A stretch of DNA of 64,000 nucleotides from Clostridia bacterium (GTDB lineage Bacteria > Bacillota > Clostridia > Monoglobales > Monoglobaceae): contig JAFYXJ010000021.1 of NCBI GenBank assembly GCA_017546205.1, positions 57,556-121,555 on the forward strand. Direction: 5' to 3'. Numbering within the stretch: the stretch's first letter is position 1; each line of letters starts with the position of its first letter. Made by a program: the position numbers and the translations under genes. This document shows, piece by piece, positions 57,158 to 64,000 of the stretch. The notes under the pieces were generated by a model that worked only from the letters and a program-made list of their open reading frames with translations, searched no databases and was not told where the DNA came from.

Positions 57158-58684
57158 CTATTTAACAAGACTCCGCAGGGTCTTTTGATATTCCTCAACT
57201 GAAATCTTAGTTGCATTTTCAAATCGGTATTTCAGCCAATACCGGCTGACCCCCAGCTTATCTGCCACAGTAAAGGCGGTCATATCCGTATCGAGATTTG
57301 CTAAAAGCACATTCCTCACCGATTCTGTAACCGAATACTCCTCATGCCGTGTCTCATAATCAATCAGGGTCAAAAGCTGATGCAAGGTTTCATATTTATC
57401 ATCAGCGATATCAATGATATCAAAATACGCGTCTAACCGCTTACCTACCTCACCATCAATCACCCGCGCCCAACCGCGATCCCAAGGAAGAATTCTTTGG
57501 GGAAGTTCCTCGGTGGGAAACTGAATAAAGTAATCTACCAGTTCATTCTGGCGGATTGGATGTGTAAAGGGCGTATCGGTCCCCTTATACTCACCCAAGG
57601 CTGAAATCACCTGTCTCATTTTGCTCTCCGGATTTACCACTTCGCCGGCAATAATATCCTCTTCGCAAATTTTGGCATAGAGAACCTCTCTTGCATCAGA
57701 ATACATTTCTTCCAGACTCTTTCTTCCACAACCACGCTCACGGTCATAGGTAATATAAAGAAATCCGTCCTCTACCTCTACGGCATCCGGATAAGAAACA
57801 TTGTCCCGCTCATCTAAGAGCAATTTATAAGGCCAGGTCTTGCCCTCATCCTCTGATAGCATTGCGGTCAGGTGGTCTCTACCGGTGTATTCATAATGGT
57901 TCACCAATAGCCATCTTCCGCTCTTAAGCTTGCGGACAAAGAACCTGGAATTAGGTCCGCCTAATCCAGCATCTACCCCCTCGGTCCAGGTTTTTCCCCT
58001 ATCATAGGAATAGGAAAGTCCCACGCCCTGCATAATTCGGGTATACATCACAAGGGTACCATCTTCTTTTTCCACAATCATATGCTCGTCATAGGCGTGG
58101 TCAGGATGTACCATCCCGCCAAGCTTTTCAAAGGTTTTCCCTTGGTTTGAGGTTCTATATACAAAGGCCCCCAACTCTTTTTGGGTGGTTCTTCTCTCCG
58201 GCATCCAAGTCCAAACTCTCTCTCCCCAGACCGAAATCGGCAAAAGCCATTCTCCGGTGGAAAGCACCGTCGGCTTGTTCAGCATAATGTCGTACCCGAC
58301 AAAAATTTCCTCACTCCAGATAAGCGCATCAGCGTCTGGGTCCTCACAGTAAACCGCATAGGTTCCGTAGTTGTCTCCGGTCTTGCTATCAAAATCCGGA
58401 TAGACCGCCCAGAAGAGCCACAGTCTGCCCAACGGGTCAATCCAGATACACTCGTCAAAGCATCTGGCATTCTCTTTATATACCGCCGCGATGGGTTCGC
58501 CAAAATTCACCCCATCGTCGGATTTCAGCAATACCACATAATTCCCGATAGCTTCTGTCACATCGCCGGAATAAAATGCGGAAAAAATTCTGCCTTTTGG
58601 GGTGACCTCAATTCCTGGAATTCCCTGCCAGATTCGATGGTCAGCATCATACTGTTTCAGTTGTTCTTTATCTGTAATCAGCAT
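57158..58684 (-). CDS. Asp-box (sialidase-like) propeller fused to a half AraC HTH
   Basis: I chose the ATG at 58684 with GAGG 6 bases upstream. The 508-residue protein begins with a sialidase-type beta-propeller holding Asp-box repeats: SYDRGKTW, SEDEGKTW and the weaker TSNQGKTF. It has WQGIPGIEVTPKGRIFSAFYSG near residue 20, a pattern found in BNR-repeat glycosidases. It has no signal peptide. The last 60 residues switch to a helix-turn-helix, FTVADKLGVSRYWLKYRFEN, which is the first half of an AraC DNA-binding domain; the second half is missing. A glycan sensor that binds DNA, or an enzyme with a relic domain, are both possible. Confidence 0.75.
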   Translation of the reverse strand: MLITDKEQLKQYDADHRIWQGIPGIEVTPKGRIFSAFYSGDVTEAIGNYVVLLKSDDGVNFGEPIAAVYKENARCFDECIWIDPLGRLWLFWAVYPDFDSKTGDNYGTYAVYCEDPDADALIWSEEIFVGYDIMLNKPTVLSTGEWLLPISVWGERVWTWMPERRTTQKELGAFVYRTSNQGKTFEKLGGMVHPDHAYDEHMIVEKEDGTLVMYTRIMQGVGLSYSYDRGKTWTEGVDAGLGGPNSRFFVRKLKSGRWLLVNHYEYTGRDHLTAMLSEDEGKTWPYKLLLDERDNVSYPDAVEVEDGFLYITYDRERGCGRKSLEEMYSDAREVLYAKICEEDIIAGEVVNPESKMRQVISALGEYKGTDTPFTHPIRQNELVDYFIQFPTEELPQRILPWDRGWARVIDGEVGKRLDAYFDIIDIADDKYETLHQLLTLIDYETRHEEYSVTESVRNVLLANLDTDMTAFTVADKLGVSRYWLKYRFENATKISVEEYQKTLRSLVK

Positions 58685-58763
58685 AACAATCCTCACTTAT
58701 TTATGCAAACTTTTTTCTAAAAAATAACCTTCACAATTACTTCTTATTTCTCTTTCTTAGTAT

Positions 58764-58798
58764 AAAAAAAATGCCACCTATAAAAAAGTGGCATTTTT
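58764..58798 (-). terminator. Rho-independent terminator after the AraC gene at 58814
   Basis: ATGCCAC / GTGGCAT hairpin; on the minus strand eight Ts follow. It separates the regulator from the propeller-HTH gene. Confidence 0.85.
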
Positions 58799-58813
58799 GA
58801 CATAAAAAATTAT

Positions 58814-59674
58814 TTATTTTTTACTTTTGCGATATTGCAGAGGTGTTATCCCAAAGGTTCGTTTGAAATGGGTAAAAAACTTTGTTTGATCGCTGTAACC
58901 GACCTCACTACAAATAGTGGTTATACTTCGATTTGTATTTTCGAGAAGCAATGCAGCATTTTCCATACGGATGTCAGTGATATATTGCCGAAAGGTTGTT
59001 CCAGTATATTCTTTAAAAATCCTGCTGAAATACGATGAATTGTAGGAGCATTTTTTCGCAATCTCTTCAAGGGTAATTTTTTGTCCGGAATGTTGCCTAA
59101 TGTATAGAAGAAGCTTTTCATTGATACCTTCGAAACCTTCGTCTATGGCAAGCGACATTTTGCGGAAGACCATAATCAGCAAAAGATTTAATTCCGAGCG
59201 TATTGCAAGATCATAACCCGGATTCTTTTCTTCAATTTCTCTTTGAATGACAGATATGATTCTCTCGATACTATCTCTTTCATCACTGGAAAATGTAACC
59301 TTGGTCCTGCTTTCATCAAGTATCTTGGTGAAATCCTCAAAATCCGAAAGATCAAGAAGGGCAAATGCATTTTCCTGATTGATAAGACCCATACTGATGT
59401 ATTCCGGTTTCAGAAGCACATTGAAATACTCCGTATCCGCACCACCTAATATAGTATGTGACTGATTGTAATTGATGAGGATCATATCCCCTCCTTTTAC
59501 CGAATAGTCCACATCATTAATGCGATGCACACATTTACCGCCTATGGTGTATACAAGTTCTACAAAGTCGTGATAATGCTTATAATTCCCATCATCAGGG
59601 CCTTTTCTCTTATGATGCATTATGGTTACAAAATCCGACATATAAAATTTTTTACCTTTTTCTATAACAGACAT
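58814..59674 (-). CDS. AraC family transcriptional regulator
   Basis: A 286-residue regulator. The ATG at 59674 has GGTGAT 5 bases upstream. A cupin sensor comes first (HYHDFVELVYTIGGKCVHRIND near residue 30, then KGGDMILINYNQSHTI). Residues 185-285 are the DNA-binding domain with two helix-turn-helix units (ITLEEIAKKCSYNSSYFSRIFK and RSITTICSEVGYSDQTKFFTHF), ending FGITPLQYRK. It is oriented like the glycan genes and ends at its own terminator. It is the likely controller of region 3. Confidence 0.93.
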   Translation of the reverse strand: MSVIEKGKKFYMSDFVTIMHHKRKGPDDGNYKHYHDFVELVYTIGGKCVHRINDVDYSVKGGDMILINYNQSHTILGGADTEYFNVLLKPEYISMGLINQENAFALLDLSDFEDFTKILDESRTKVTFSSDERDSIERIISVIQREIEEKNPGYDLAIRSELNLLLIMVFRKMSLAIDEGFEGINEKLLLYIRQHSGQKITLEEIAKKCSYNSSYFSRIFKEYTGTTFRQYITDIRMENAALLLENTNRSITTICSEVGYSDQTKFFTHFKRTFGITPLQYRKSKK

Positions 59675-59740
59675 TTTATCACCGCCATACAAATTGATTT
59701 TTTCCCCAACATACACGTTCTTTCTCAATATGATATGTAT

Positions 59741-59769
59741 AGTATAACACACAAATCCTAAAAAGACAA
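59741..59769 (-). promoter_or_regulatory. Promoter of the AraC gene at 58814-59674
   Basis: TTGTCT (59769-59764), 17 bases, TATACT (59746-59741). The rest of 59770-59985 is AT-rich and shows no gene. Confidence 0.75.
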
Positions 59770-59985
59770 TACAAACACTGATTGCATGGGTGTTCTGTAG
59801 TTGGTCAAGAGTCTCACTTCAGCACTCAATACTAAAGAAATTGAGTAGTCTTACATTACATCTGACAATACAATATAGACGGAACTTTTTAGTATTTGGC
59901 AGAATCAGATGAAATTCAATTTGTATAAGGATATGTATGTGGGTTTTGTTCAGATAAACGTTTTTGCTTTTTTATTCCAAATTCA

Positions 59986-60014
59986 TTTACAAATCGGGTT
60001 ATATATGATATACT
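59986..60014 (+). promoter_or_regulatory. Promoter of the BspA-like gene
   Basis: TTTACA (59986-59991), 17 bases, TATACT (60009-60014). The predicted transcript starts near 60021 and has a leader of about 108 bases. Confidence 0.75.
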
Positions 60015-60022
60015 TTACTGTA

Positions 60023-60110
60023 CTACACTCTTAATAAGAGTGTAGCAACCTTATCGTCAGAACTGTGCGTTTTTAGTGCATAACTCTGAAATATGGGTTA
60101 TGCATTTTTT
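60023..60110 (+). promoter_or_regulatory. Structured leader ending in an attenuator-like terminator
   Basis: A 10-bp hairpin (CTACACTCTT/AAGAGTGTAG, 60023-60045) is followed by a terminator hairpin TGCATAAC/GTTATGCA (60077-60104) with six Ts (60105-60110). It ends only 5 bases before the GGAGG of the BspA-like gene. A terminator between promoter and ribosome site suggests control by premature termination; no known riboswitch pattern is recognised. Confidence 0.6.
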
Positions 60111-60128
60111 ATATTGGAGGTTTTGGGA

Positions 60129-62969
60129 GTGAAAAAACTTATCTTGACAATGCTAACACTTGTTGTGATGATATTCCCAGTATCACACGTATATGCGGAA
60201 AACAATATAATAGATAGCGGAACATGTGGTGAACGCCTTACATGGGATTTTGATGGTGAAAGCACACTTACCATATCGGGTAAAGGGGAAATGACAAATT
60301 ACCTTGTCAATGGTGAAAGCCCAATATATACATCTTCTCCAAGCCCTTGGTCAAAATATAAAAATATGATTGAATATGTAATTATCGAAGAGGGAGTAAC
60401 GAGCATTGGTTGGTCTGCATTTTCTAATCACGATAAGCTCAAGGAAATTACTATTCCTAATGGCCTTATTGAAATTGGTCCTGAAGCATTTGCAAAATGC
60501 ATATCAATAGAGAAAATTATGCTTCCAGCCTCTCTAAAAACACTAGGTGTTGCTCCTTTTACTGGATGTTCAAATCTCACTACAATTGAGGTGTCCACAG
60601 AAAACATTCTATATTATTCATGTGACGGAATTTTATATAAAAAAATAACAGATGATGAGGCGAGTAACAACGGGAATTATCTTGTTTGCTTTCCCGCAGG
60701 AAAACAGGACGCATCATTTAAGGTTCCAGAAGGAATTAAGTTTGTTAGTGCGGCTTTCGAAAGTTGTACTAATCTTAAAAGTGTTGTATTGCCCGAAAAC
60801 ACTTCATTCACTGTAAGTGACCGCTTGTTCAATGGATGTACGTCACTTTCTAATATTATAATACCTAGCGGTGCAACAGGAATTGGACATTACGCTTTTA
60901 AAAATTGTTATAGCCTTGAAACAATTTCTATTCCTCATAGTATTAAGAAAATCTATGACGCGTTTTCTAATTGTTATAGTTTGAAAAAAATACAATACGA
61001 TGGAAGCTTCGTAGAATGGCACAATATCTATAATAGTACTGATGTAGATGAACTGCTGCAGTGTTCAGAGAAAGATGGACCATCAGGATATGTTACAGAT
61101 ACTATTGTTTGGGGTTTGGATGTAGATAACACCCTTACAATTATGGGAAATGGTAAAATTCCCGATTACTCCAAATGGCCGAGCAACGCTCCATGGGATA
61201 ACTATAAGAATTCCATAAAAAAAATAGTAATTGGAGATGGAATTTCACGTATAGGAAGTAATTCTTTTAATTCTTTTACACAACTAATTAATGTAGAAAT
61301 GTCGGACAGTGTACAAAGCATTGGCGATGGAGCTTTTATGTTTTGCGCAAGGCTATCATCTGTTGCAACACCAAATAAGCTTCAAATAATAGAAAACAAT
61401 GCTTTTTTATATTGTAGTGCACTACATTCGTTTGATTTACCCGATGGTGTTGTCTCAATTGGTAATAGAGCTTTTGAAGATTGTGAACTTGAAACAGTTA
61501 TAATACCTTCAACTGTAGTAAGTATTGGTGGTGGCGCATTTAGTTCGAACAACAAATTAACTGCATTTGAGGTAGCTCCAAGTAATCTCTATTATTTGTC
61601 TGAAGGTGGTGTTCTTTTTAACAAATCAAAGAATGTTCTGGTGATGTATCCAGCTGGAAAAAACGAAAAAACATATGTTATTCCTAATACAGTTGAGATT
61701 ATAAAAGAAAACGCCTTTTCTTTTTGTAATAAACTTGAATTTGTTATATTTCCGCAAGGATTACATATAATTGAAGACGGTGCTTTTCAATACTGTAACT
61801 CACTTAATGAGGTCTACTTGCCAGATGGAATAATGAAAATAGGTATTGAAACATTTGCAGGGTGCTCATCATTATCGAAAGTAGTACTCCCAGAGACAGT
61901 AACACTAATAGACGATAGAGCATTTCATAGTTGTATATCTTTAGTAAATTTAAACTTACCTTCTAATCTAACGCATATTGGTCAAGCGTCATTCATTTCT
62001 TGTAGCGGGCTATCTAAAATAACTATACCGGATTACGTTTCTTTTATAGGGAATTCAGCTTTTGAAGGGTGTACATCTTTGTCGGATGTGATTCTTCCAA
62101 ATAGTATAACAGGTTTGCCAGAATCTGTTTTTCGTGATTGTCCCTCCCTGAAAAGAATAAATTTACCAACTACATTGAGAAATATTGGCAGTGAGGCCTT
62201 TGCTCATTGTACTTCATTAGAAAGTATTTCAATACCAGAAAAAACAAATTTTATTGCTTCGGGTGCTTTCTTTAATTGTCAATCAATAAAATCTTTTTGT
62301 GTAGATGCAAACAATACTGTATATACTGATTTAAATGGAGTTTTGTATTCAAAAGACTGTTCAACTTTAATTTCGTACCCTAACGGAAATGTTCAAAATA
62401 ACTATTATATTCCAGAAGGCACTACCACAATTAAAGAAAGTGCTTTTTATAAATGTAAAAATTTAACTAAGATTATCTTACCTCCGTCAATAAAGATGAT
62501 TGAAAATGATGTTTTTGATTCATGTTTATATTTGGATGAAATATACTTTTTAGGGGATGCGCCAACTATTGACTATAGGTCTCTTAATATATCAGCTAAC
62601 ATTTATTATCTAAGAGGAACTAATGGTTGGGTTGCGAATGATGAGGTAAACCCCCAGATAATATCTTGGAATGGATATCGAATATATCCTTGTGGCAATC
62701 ATTGTTTTTTCTATGATGACGGAAAAAAACAAATAGCGACTTGTAGTTTTGATGACATAGAAAAATCGGCATTGCTTATAGTTGCAGGTTATTTAAACAA
62801 TGGACAAATGAATAATGTTCAACTTGAAAAGATTCCCTTAAAAACCTACACTACACGTATAGAGTGTCAAGTGTGGAGCCCTATATGGAAGGTGTTTGTT
62901 TGGGAAAACGATAGTGTAAAGCCTATTATGCCTTGCAATGAATATAAAGGATATCAAAAAAAGAGATGA
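60129..62969 (+). CDS. Secreted BspA-like leucine-rich repeat protein
   Basis: I chose the GTG at 60129, with GGAGG 8 bases upstream. The 946-residue product has a signal peptide (VKKLILTMLTLVVMIFPVSHVYA), then a GTCGERLTWDFDGESTLTIS domain typical of BspA-type proteins and a related segment near residue 340. About 25 repeats of roughly 22 residues follow, of the LRR_5 kind (FxxCxSLxxIxLPxxIxxIGxxAF). No wall anchor or membrane helix is visible at the C-terminus. Such proteins bind host or bacterial surfaces. The gene is clearly richer in A+T than its neighbours, with many AAT, AAA and ATA codons, which suggests recent transfer. Confidence 0.92.
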   Translation: MKKLILTMLTLVVMIFPVSHVYAENNIIDSGTCGERLTWDFDGESTLTISGKGEMTNYLVNGESPIYTSSPSPWSKYKNMIEYVIIEEGVTSIGWSAFSNHDKLKEITIPNGLIEIGPEAFAKCISIEKIMLPASLKTLGVAPFTGCSNLTTIEVSTENILYYSCDGILYKKITDDEASNNGNYLVCFPAGKQDASFKVPEGIKFVSAAFESCTNLKSVVLPENTSFTVSDRLFNGCTSLSNIIIPSGATGIGHYAFKNCYSLETISIPHSIKKIYDAFSNCYSLKKIQYDGSFVEWHNIYNSTDVDELLQCSEKDGPSGYVTDTIVWGLDVDNTLTIMGNGKIPDYSKWPSNAPWDNYKNSIKKIVIGDGISRIGSNSFNSFTQLINVEMSDSVQSIGDGAFMFCARLSSVATPNKLQIIENNAFLYCSALHSFDLPDGVVSIGNRAFEDCELETVIIPSTVVSIGGGAFSSNNKLTAFEVAPSNLYYLSEGGVLFNKSKNVLVMYPAGKNEKTYVIPNTVEIIKENAFSFCNKLEFVIFPQGLHIIEDGAFQYCNSLNEVYLPDGIMKIGIETFAGCSSLSKVVLPETVTLIDDRAFHSCISLVNLNLPSNLTHIGQASFISCSGLSKITIPDYVSFIGNSAFEGCTSLSDVILPNSITGLPESVFRDCPSLKRINLPTTLRNIGSEAFAHCTSLESISIPEKTNFIASGAFFNCQSIKSFCVDANNTVYTDLNGVLYSKDCSTLISYPNGNVQNNYYIPEGTTTIKESAFYKCKNLTKIILPPSIKMIENDVFDSCLYLDEIYFLGDAPTIDYRSLNISANIYYLRGTNGWVANDEVNPQIISWNGYRIYPCGNHCFFYDDGKKQIATCSFDDIEKSALLIVAGYLNNGQMNNVQLEKIPLKTYTTRIECQVWSPIWKVFVWENDSVKPIMPCNEYKGYQKKR

Positions 62970-62985
62970 AAACTACCTTAATGAA

Positions 62986-63008
62986 GACACAGGGACGGTT
63001 CTGTTGTC
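62986..63008. repeat. REP-like short palindrome
   Basis: The segment reads ACACAGGGACGGTTCTGTTG inside an imperfect palindrome (GACACAG...CTGTTGTC). Strings of this AGAACCGTCCCT type recur in clostridial genomes and accompany REP-associated tyrosine transposases. No transposase remains here. Confidence 0.45.
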
Positions 63009-63092
63009 TTGATAAAACAGCGTAACAAATTAAGGGAGAGGGTGAAACTCTTAGCATATGCGAACATAATTTTGCGGAATTTCCTAGATAGC

Positions 63093-63140
63093 AAAAAGCA
63101 ATCTGTTTAATCTTTCGACTAAATAGATTGCTTTTATTTT
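63093..63140 (+). terminator. Probable terminator downstream of the BspA-like gene
   Basis: AAAAAGCAATCT / AGATTGCTTTT, extended by TTTA/TAAA, then a T-rich tail. A second palindrome (AAAAGTGG...CCACTTTT, about 63218-63260) lacks a U-run. Apart from these and the REP-like repeat, 62970-63427 holds no gene I can see. Confidence 0.75.
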
Positions 63141-63427
63141 TAAATATTTTTAATAATATTTCTTGTCTGACATATCCTGAACACTGCGTAAAGCTTCACC
63201 GAAATGGGTAATTTAAGGAAAAGTGGCATAGCCTTATCAAATGAGGCTTTACCACTTTTCATATCTGTATATGCAATAATTTTATATCCGTTTCATTATT
63301 TCCATTCCCGTCATATCAATCCAACATGCAAAAATGAAAATGTCAATTATATACACTCGTAAATCGATAATATAAAACTATTATGTTTCTTACGGAAAAT
63401 TCCATATAAAATTACATTATACGGTTT

Positions 63428-64000
63428 CTATTTCCTCTGGAATAATAATTTCGTTTTTGCCATTTTTTTCAGATTAACAATGATATTACCGTATGGTGTA
63501 GGCACTGTTATATCAGCCCAGTCTAATCCATATAAATTGGGTGATAAATTGATTTTCTTAAATCCCGGCTCCAAAATTTTAATACCAGCTAGTTTTATTG
63601 GCAATTGGTATGTAGGAGTAGCTCCCCAACCATGAGAATAATCTGTCGCGTATCCCTCAAAGGCACTCCACACTTCTCCTAATCCTTTTTCACATTCTTC
63701 CACAAGATGTTCCCACTTTTGGATGAACTTCACCCCATATTCATGAAATAACGCTACTTTTGTCAACGCTTCAAAAACGAAGTGCATAAAATAGGGCTGA
63801 ACCTCTTGCATAGTTTCATCTTCCAAGATGGTTTTCATAATTTTCTTCCCCGTCTCTTCATCACATAAGCCACAAAAAACGGCCATAACATTGGGGTACA
63901 TTGTATAATATCTTTTTAATGGATTCTCCGGTGTAGCTCGGTTAATTTCATTGGGGAGATTTCTTCCATCAAAATATAGCCCCTTTTTCTGGTCAAAGAA
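63428..64000 (-). CDS. Alpha-L-rhamnosidase-like six-hairpin glycosidase, C-terminal end
   Basis: The frame is open from the window edge at 64000, so this is the last 190 residues of a longer protein. It shows the end of an (alpha/alpha)6 barrel (MYPNVMAVFCGLCDEE, and EVWSAFEGYATDYSHGWGATPTYQLP), then the start of the C-terminal beta domain (GIKILEPGFKKINLSPNL, DWADITVPTPYGNI). The SHGWGA and the PGFKKI pattern are typical of GH78 rhamnosidases and relatives. Catalytic residues would be upstream, outside the window. Related families such as GH95, GH106 and other six-hairpin hydrolases remain possible. Confidence 0.75.
   Translation of the reverse strand, partial: FFDQKKGLYFDGRNLPNEINRATPENPLKRYYTMYPNVMAVFCGLCDEETGKKIMKTILEDETMQEVQPYFMHFVFEALTKVALFHEYGVKFIQKWEHLVEECEKGLGEVWSAFEGYATDYSHGWGATPTYQLPIKLAGIKILEPGFKKINLSPNLYGLDWADITVPTPYGNIIVNLKKMAKTKLLFQRK

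Noticed and set aside
60129..62969. BspA-like repeats as a phage tail or toxin
   Set aside because: The LRR_5 pattern and GTCGxxLTWDFDG domain are typical of secreted BspA-type adhesins, and no phage gene is adjacent.

Overview
The window looks like chromosomal DNA of an anaerobic, endospore-forming Gram-positive bacterium of the Clostridia type. It carries both subunits of spore dipicolinate synthase, a SpoIIQ-like M23 protein, a one-chain pyruvate:ferredoxin oxidoreductase, three proteins with S-layer-homology (SLH) repeats, strong AGGAGG ribosome sites with frequent GTG/TTG starts, and many TTGnnn-17-TATAAT promoters. I cannot name a genus. I see no tRNA, rRNA, CRISPR array or intact transposase.

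Region 1 (1-12.1 kb) is a carbohydrate locus. On the minus strand, one operon holds a Gfo/Idh/MocA dehydrogenase and two AP-endonuclease-2-type TIM barrels. A second holds a PHP hydrolase, a GH2 glycosidase and a partial secreted protein. A secreted SGNH hydrolase stands alone. Two AraC-type regulators lie on the plus strand, one with a PocR sensor domain. Two separate conserved DNA motifs link their promoters.

Region 2 (12.1-38.4 kb) is mostly housekeeping. It has a small structured RNA with its own promoter and terminator, nifJ, an AI-2E-type permease, dpaAB, a cyclophilin lipoprotein, ftsH-ispE, the M23 gene, purC, and an acetyltransferase/FliB/choloylglycine hydrolase-like/patatin group. 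Citrate synthase, mscL, a methyltransferase, pcrA-mnmA-iscU-iscS and rnhA follow, with a duplicated rnhA tail next to rnhA. An ECF S component and a ROK kinase plus GmhA-like isomerase pair close the region.

Region 3 (38.4-64 kb) is a large glycan locus at the cell surface. It has two sugar-epimerase TIM barrels, two giant paralogous clan GH-A-like enzymes (one SLH-anchored), a three-repeat jelly-roll/FnIII protein, two more SLH proteins, an ADP-ribosylglycohydrolase-like protein, and an Asp-box propeller fused to half an AraC DNA-binding domain. An AraC regulator, an AT-rich BspA-type leucine-rich-repeat protein behind an attenuator-like leader, and the end of a probable GH78-like rhamnosidase complete it.

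My working model is that polysaccharide is bound and cut at the wall by the SLH proteins and secreted enzymes, the products are processed inside by the dehydrogenase, TIM-barrel and GH2 enzymes, and local AraC proteins control each block. No sugar transporter or SusCD pair lies in the window, so uptake must be encoded elsewhere.
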